From assembly GCA_009783395.1 (NCBI GenBank), contig WRHA01000285.1, positions 1 to 6,071 on the forward strand: 6,071 bases of DNA, read 5' to 3'. The notes below the pieces were generated by a model. The model saw only the letters and a list, made by a program, of their open reading frames with translations, searched no databases and was not told the origin of the DNA. Position numbers and translations under genes: made by a program. Position 1 is the stretch's first letter, and each line of letters begins with the position of its first letter. Positions 4,518 to 6,071 of the stretch are shown piece by piece. The stretch is from Defluviitaleaceae bacterium. Its GTDB lineage: Bacteria > Bacillota > Clostridia > Lachnospirales > WQUN01.

Positions 4518-5441
4518 TCAAATGGTTACGTTAATACTGCCGCCGCTGTTGAAAGCACTAACACCATTAACAATCATACGCCCATTATCAAATGTTAGCG
4601 ATATGTTTGGAGCGGGAATATGCTCTGTTCCACTCCGCAGGAAACGTGCAGTATTGTCCCTCAACCAATTTAAGCGGAAATTTTCCTGTTTCACCTGATG
4701 ACTGTTTAATCCTTCGAGGTGGGAGCTTCTGTCGCCATAGATTATGTCGTGAAGTTCTTGCGGCAAACCTTGAATAATGCCATTAACCAAACGCAAATCA
4801 TGTAACCCAATGCCGTGATTCATTAACTGCGATTGAACGGAAAGTAAGTCTTGCTGTTCTGCCGATAAACCAACGTGCGTATTGCTTGGAGAGTGTCCGT
4901 CAAGGATTCTTCCGTACTCCATAAACTGTGCCAAAACAGAAACAACCATTTGCCAATTGTAACTCATTGCGCTTTCGATTGTTCTTGTCAATTCTTCGTT
5001 ATCAAGTCCTGTTATCGTAACTCCGCCATAACGGTCTACACTAATGTCGAAGCGAGCATTTTCCGGCAGTTCGATACCGCTCTCGTGCAAAAGTTGAGTG
5101 AAAACTCGTGCGCCGAGTGGTTCTTCAAAGCCCTCGCGGTCAATCCCGTTAAGCCATAAATTTGCACGAAACACAGGGTCTTGCCAATTCTGCCTAAACG
5201 CAAGGTGTTCCTCAGATAAACCTGTGGATAATAAACGCCCCTCGCCGCTGTGGTTGCGTTCCCACTCTGACGAACGAGGTGGGGTGAATCCCATAGCATC
5301 AGCTAAACAATTTTGTCGTTGCGTTTGTGCTTGTTGGATATTTGCGCTTGCCGTAGTTGCATTAGAGCGCAAATTTCGGTTGTTCTGCAATTTTAACATC
5401 AAAGCCATCATATCAAATCCCGAATTATTCCCAATTCTCAT
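4518..5441 (-). CDS. Protein of unknown function, 307 residues, probably cytoplasmic
   Basis: The start is the ATG at 5439-5441, with GGAGG (5451-5455) 9 nt upstream; an earlier in-frame ATG near 5510 lacks such a site. There is no signal peptide or membrane helix. After GFDMMALMLKLQ comes a low-complexity stretch rich in N, Q, T and A (about 20-45), then a charged and aromatic region (WERNHSGEG, then WQDPVFRANLWLNG). A beta-hairpin-like unit FDISVDRYGGVTITG lies at 131-145, followed by a helix. A similar unit, NISLTFDNGRMIVNG, lies near the C-terminus (279-293). The pattern I-S-x(5)-G-x-(V/M)-x-(I/V)-x-G repeats roughly in both and may be an ancient duplication. It has its own extended -10 promoter and a long leader. 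I do not recognise the family and assign no function. Confidence 0.78.
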   Translation of the reverse strand: MRIGNNSGFDMMALMLKLQNNRNLRSNATTASANIQQAQTQRQNCLADAMGFTPPRSSEWERNHSGEGRLLSTGLSEEHLAFRQNWQDPVFRANLWLNGIDREGFEEPLGARVFTQLLHESGIELPENARFDISVDRYGGVTITGLDNEELTRTIESAMSYNWQMVVSVLAQFMEYGRILDGHSPSNTHVGLSAEQQDLLSVQSQLMNHGIGLHDLRLVNGIIQGLPQELHDIIYGDRSSHLEGLNSHQVKQENFRLNWLRDNTARFLRSGTEHIPAPNISLTFDNGRMIVNGVSAFNSGGSINVTI

Positions 5442-5527
5442 AGGATATGTCCTCCATTTTAATTTGATTAGAGTGATTACCGTTGGGTATCTTCTCATAC
5501 CGTATCTCAAACACCGATAAATGTGAC

Positions 5528-5565
5528 CAGTCAGAAGTGCAAAGTAATACTAGCACTTCCGACTG
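5528..5565. repeat. 13-bp hairpin in the leader of the 307-residue gene
   Basis: cagtcagaagtgc (5528-5540) faces gcacttccgactg (5553-5565) with a single mismatch that can form an A-C or G-U contact depending on strand, around a 12-nt loop. After a small internal loop, tgtg (5522-5525) and caca (5567-5570) add four more pairs. On the minus strand it lies between the promoter (5614-5644) and the ATG (5441), 87 nt before the start. Only a weak CATTTATC follows, so regulation or mRNA protection is more likely than full termination. It could also end the transcript of the upstream gene. Confidence 0.65.
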
Positions 5566-5613
5566 ACACACAAATCACACTGATGTTACGTTGACAAGGC
5601 TAATACTTCCTTG

Positions 5614-5644
5614 ATTATAACATATCGGCTAATTTTGCCTGCAA
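5614..5644 (-). promoter_or_regulatory. Extended -10 promoter for the 307-residue gene
   Basis: The minus strand has a perfect TATAAT (5614-5619) preceded by TGT (5620-5622), an extended -10. A partial -35, TTGCAG (5639-5644), lies 19 bp upstream. It begins 6 bp after the stop of the upstream gene and gives a start near 5607 with a leader of about 165 nt. The wide spacing is compensated by the extended -10. Confidence 0.6.
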
Positions 5645-5649
5645 TATTA

Positions 5650-6071
5650 TTAGAACCAAGGGAAACCGTCAAACGTATCATGCACAAACCTAAAGTCGAG
5701 CGTAAGATTTTCGATTGATGACGCAGAACTTGTTGCGAGTGTTACATAGCTAACTCCCCAAAGATTTCTTACTGGAATGAAGGAATCCCTAAACCCGGTC
5801 ATTGTTCTATTGATGTTAGACAAACTGCTTAATGTCTGTTCATCTCTAAGCCTTCCTGCAGCTTGAACCTCAATCCGACTATTGCCCAAGGGATTCCTAA
5901 ATGTTCCCCTTACCGTCACAGCAGTTACACGCGCTGTTCGAGGAATGTTGGGGTTATTACTCAAATCAACAGTTGCAAAAGGAGACCAACGCCCGCTTCC
6001 CGGAGAAGAAACAGCCCTAGGATTAAGGATAGGCGTTGTGAATGTTCCGTTGGTCGTAGCACTGAGAAGGC
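5650..6071 (-). CDS. 3' part of an unrecognised beta-rich protein, open to the right edge
   Basis: The frame is open from the right edge (first full codon at 6067-6069) to TAA at 5650-5652, so at least 139 residues belong to the C-terminus of a longer protein. A TTG codon at 5962-5964 is not needed as a start: 35 sense codons precede it, and they include TTPILNPRAVSSPGSGRWSP with the same residue bias. The visible part is rich in T, S, N, V and R in alternating patterns (TARVTAVTVRGTF, then RIEVQAAGRL), suggesting beta strands. It ends FVHDTFDGFPWF, an aromatic tail. No cysteine, zinc motif or membrane segment is seen. Whether the protein is exported cannot be told, because its N-terminus is outside the window. 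The next gene starts 208 bp downstream with its own promoter. Confidence 0.7.
   Translation of the reverse strand, partial: LLSATTNGTFTTPILNPRAVSSPGSGRWSPFATVDLSNNPNIPRTARVTAVTVRGTFRNPLGNSRIEVQAAGRLRDEQTLSSLSNINRTMTGFRDSFIPVRNLWGVSYVTLATSSASSIENLTLDFRFVHDTFDGFPWF

Noticed and set aside
5591..5621. Plus-strand TTGACA followed by TATAAC, promoter-like
   Set aside because: The spacing is 19 bp, no plus-strand gene follows, and the A/T-rich part is explained by the minus-strand TATAAT. It could at most drive an antisense RNA.

Overview
The window looks like a piece of a Gram-positive, low-to-moderate-GC genome, most likely a member of the Clostridia (Bacillota). Evidence for this is the AGGAGG-type ribosome binding sites, the intrinsic terminators, the A/T-rich spacers, and a Tn4451/TnpX-like large serine recombinase of the kind common in clostridial mobile elements. 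This placement is an inference from style and gene content; there is no rRNA or housekeeping marker to fix it.

Every credible gene lies on the minus strand, so the genes are read from right to left. In that order: (a) the 3' part of an unrecognised beta-rich protein that is open to the right edge (5650-6071); (b) a 307-residue protein of unknown function (4518-5441) with its own extended -10 promoter and a long leader holding a 13-bp hairpin; (c) a 375-bp gene-free stretch with hairpins and an inverted repeat over a possible promoter; (d) an exported, cysteine-rich protein with a clear signal peptide (3345-4040), followed by a strong bidirectional terminator; (e) a palindrome-rich control region and a minimal winged-helix regulator of about 105 residues (2762-3082); (f) a roughly 500-bp gene-free but structured stretch with a perfect 19-bp inverted repeat and a cloverleaf-like fold; (g) a 78-residue small protein (2012-2248); (h) the large serine recombinase (189-1895) with a good promoter and ribosome binding site; and (i) three copies of a 16-17 bp motif, two of them forming a long hairpin, between the recombinase stop and an open frame that lacks its 5' end and runs off the left edge.

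The recombinase, the small protein and the structured spacer, perhaps with the regulator, look like one end of an integrated element. The recombinase would catalyse excision and integration. The repeats at 99-184 are the natural place to look for its crossover site and the junction with the host, but this is inference because the other end of the element is not visible. Genes to the right of about 3345 may be cargo or host DNA. The most novel-looking features are the recombinase-proximal triple repeat, the structured spacer at 2264-2761, and the overlapping palindromes before the minimal regulator.
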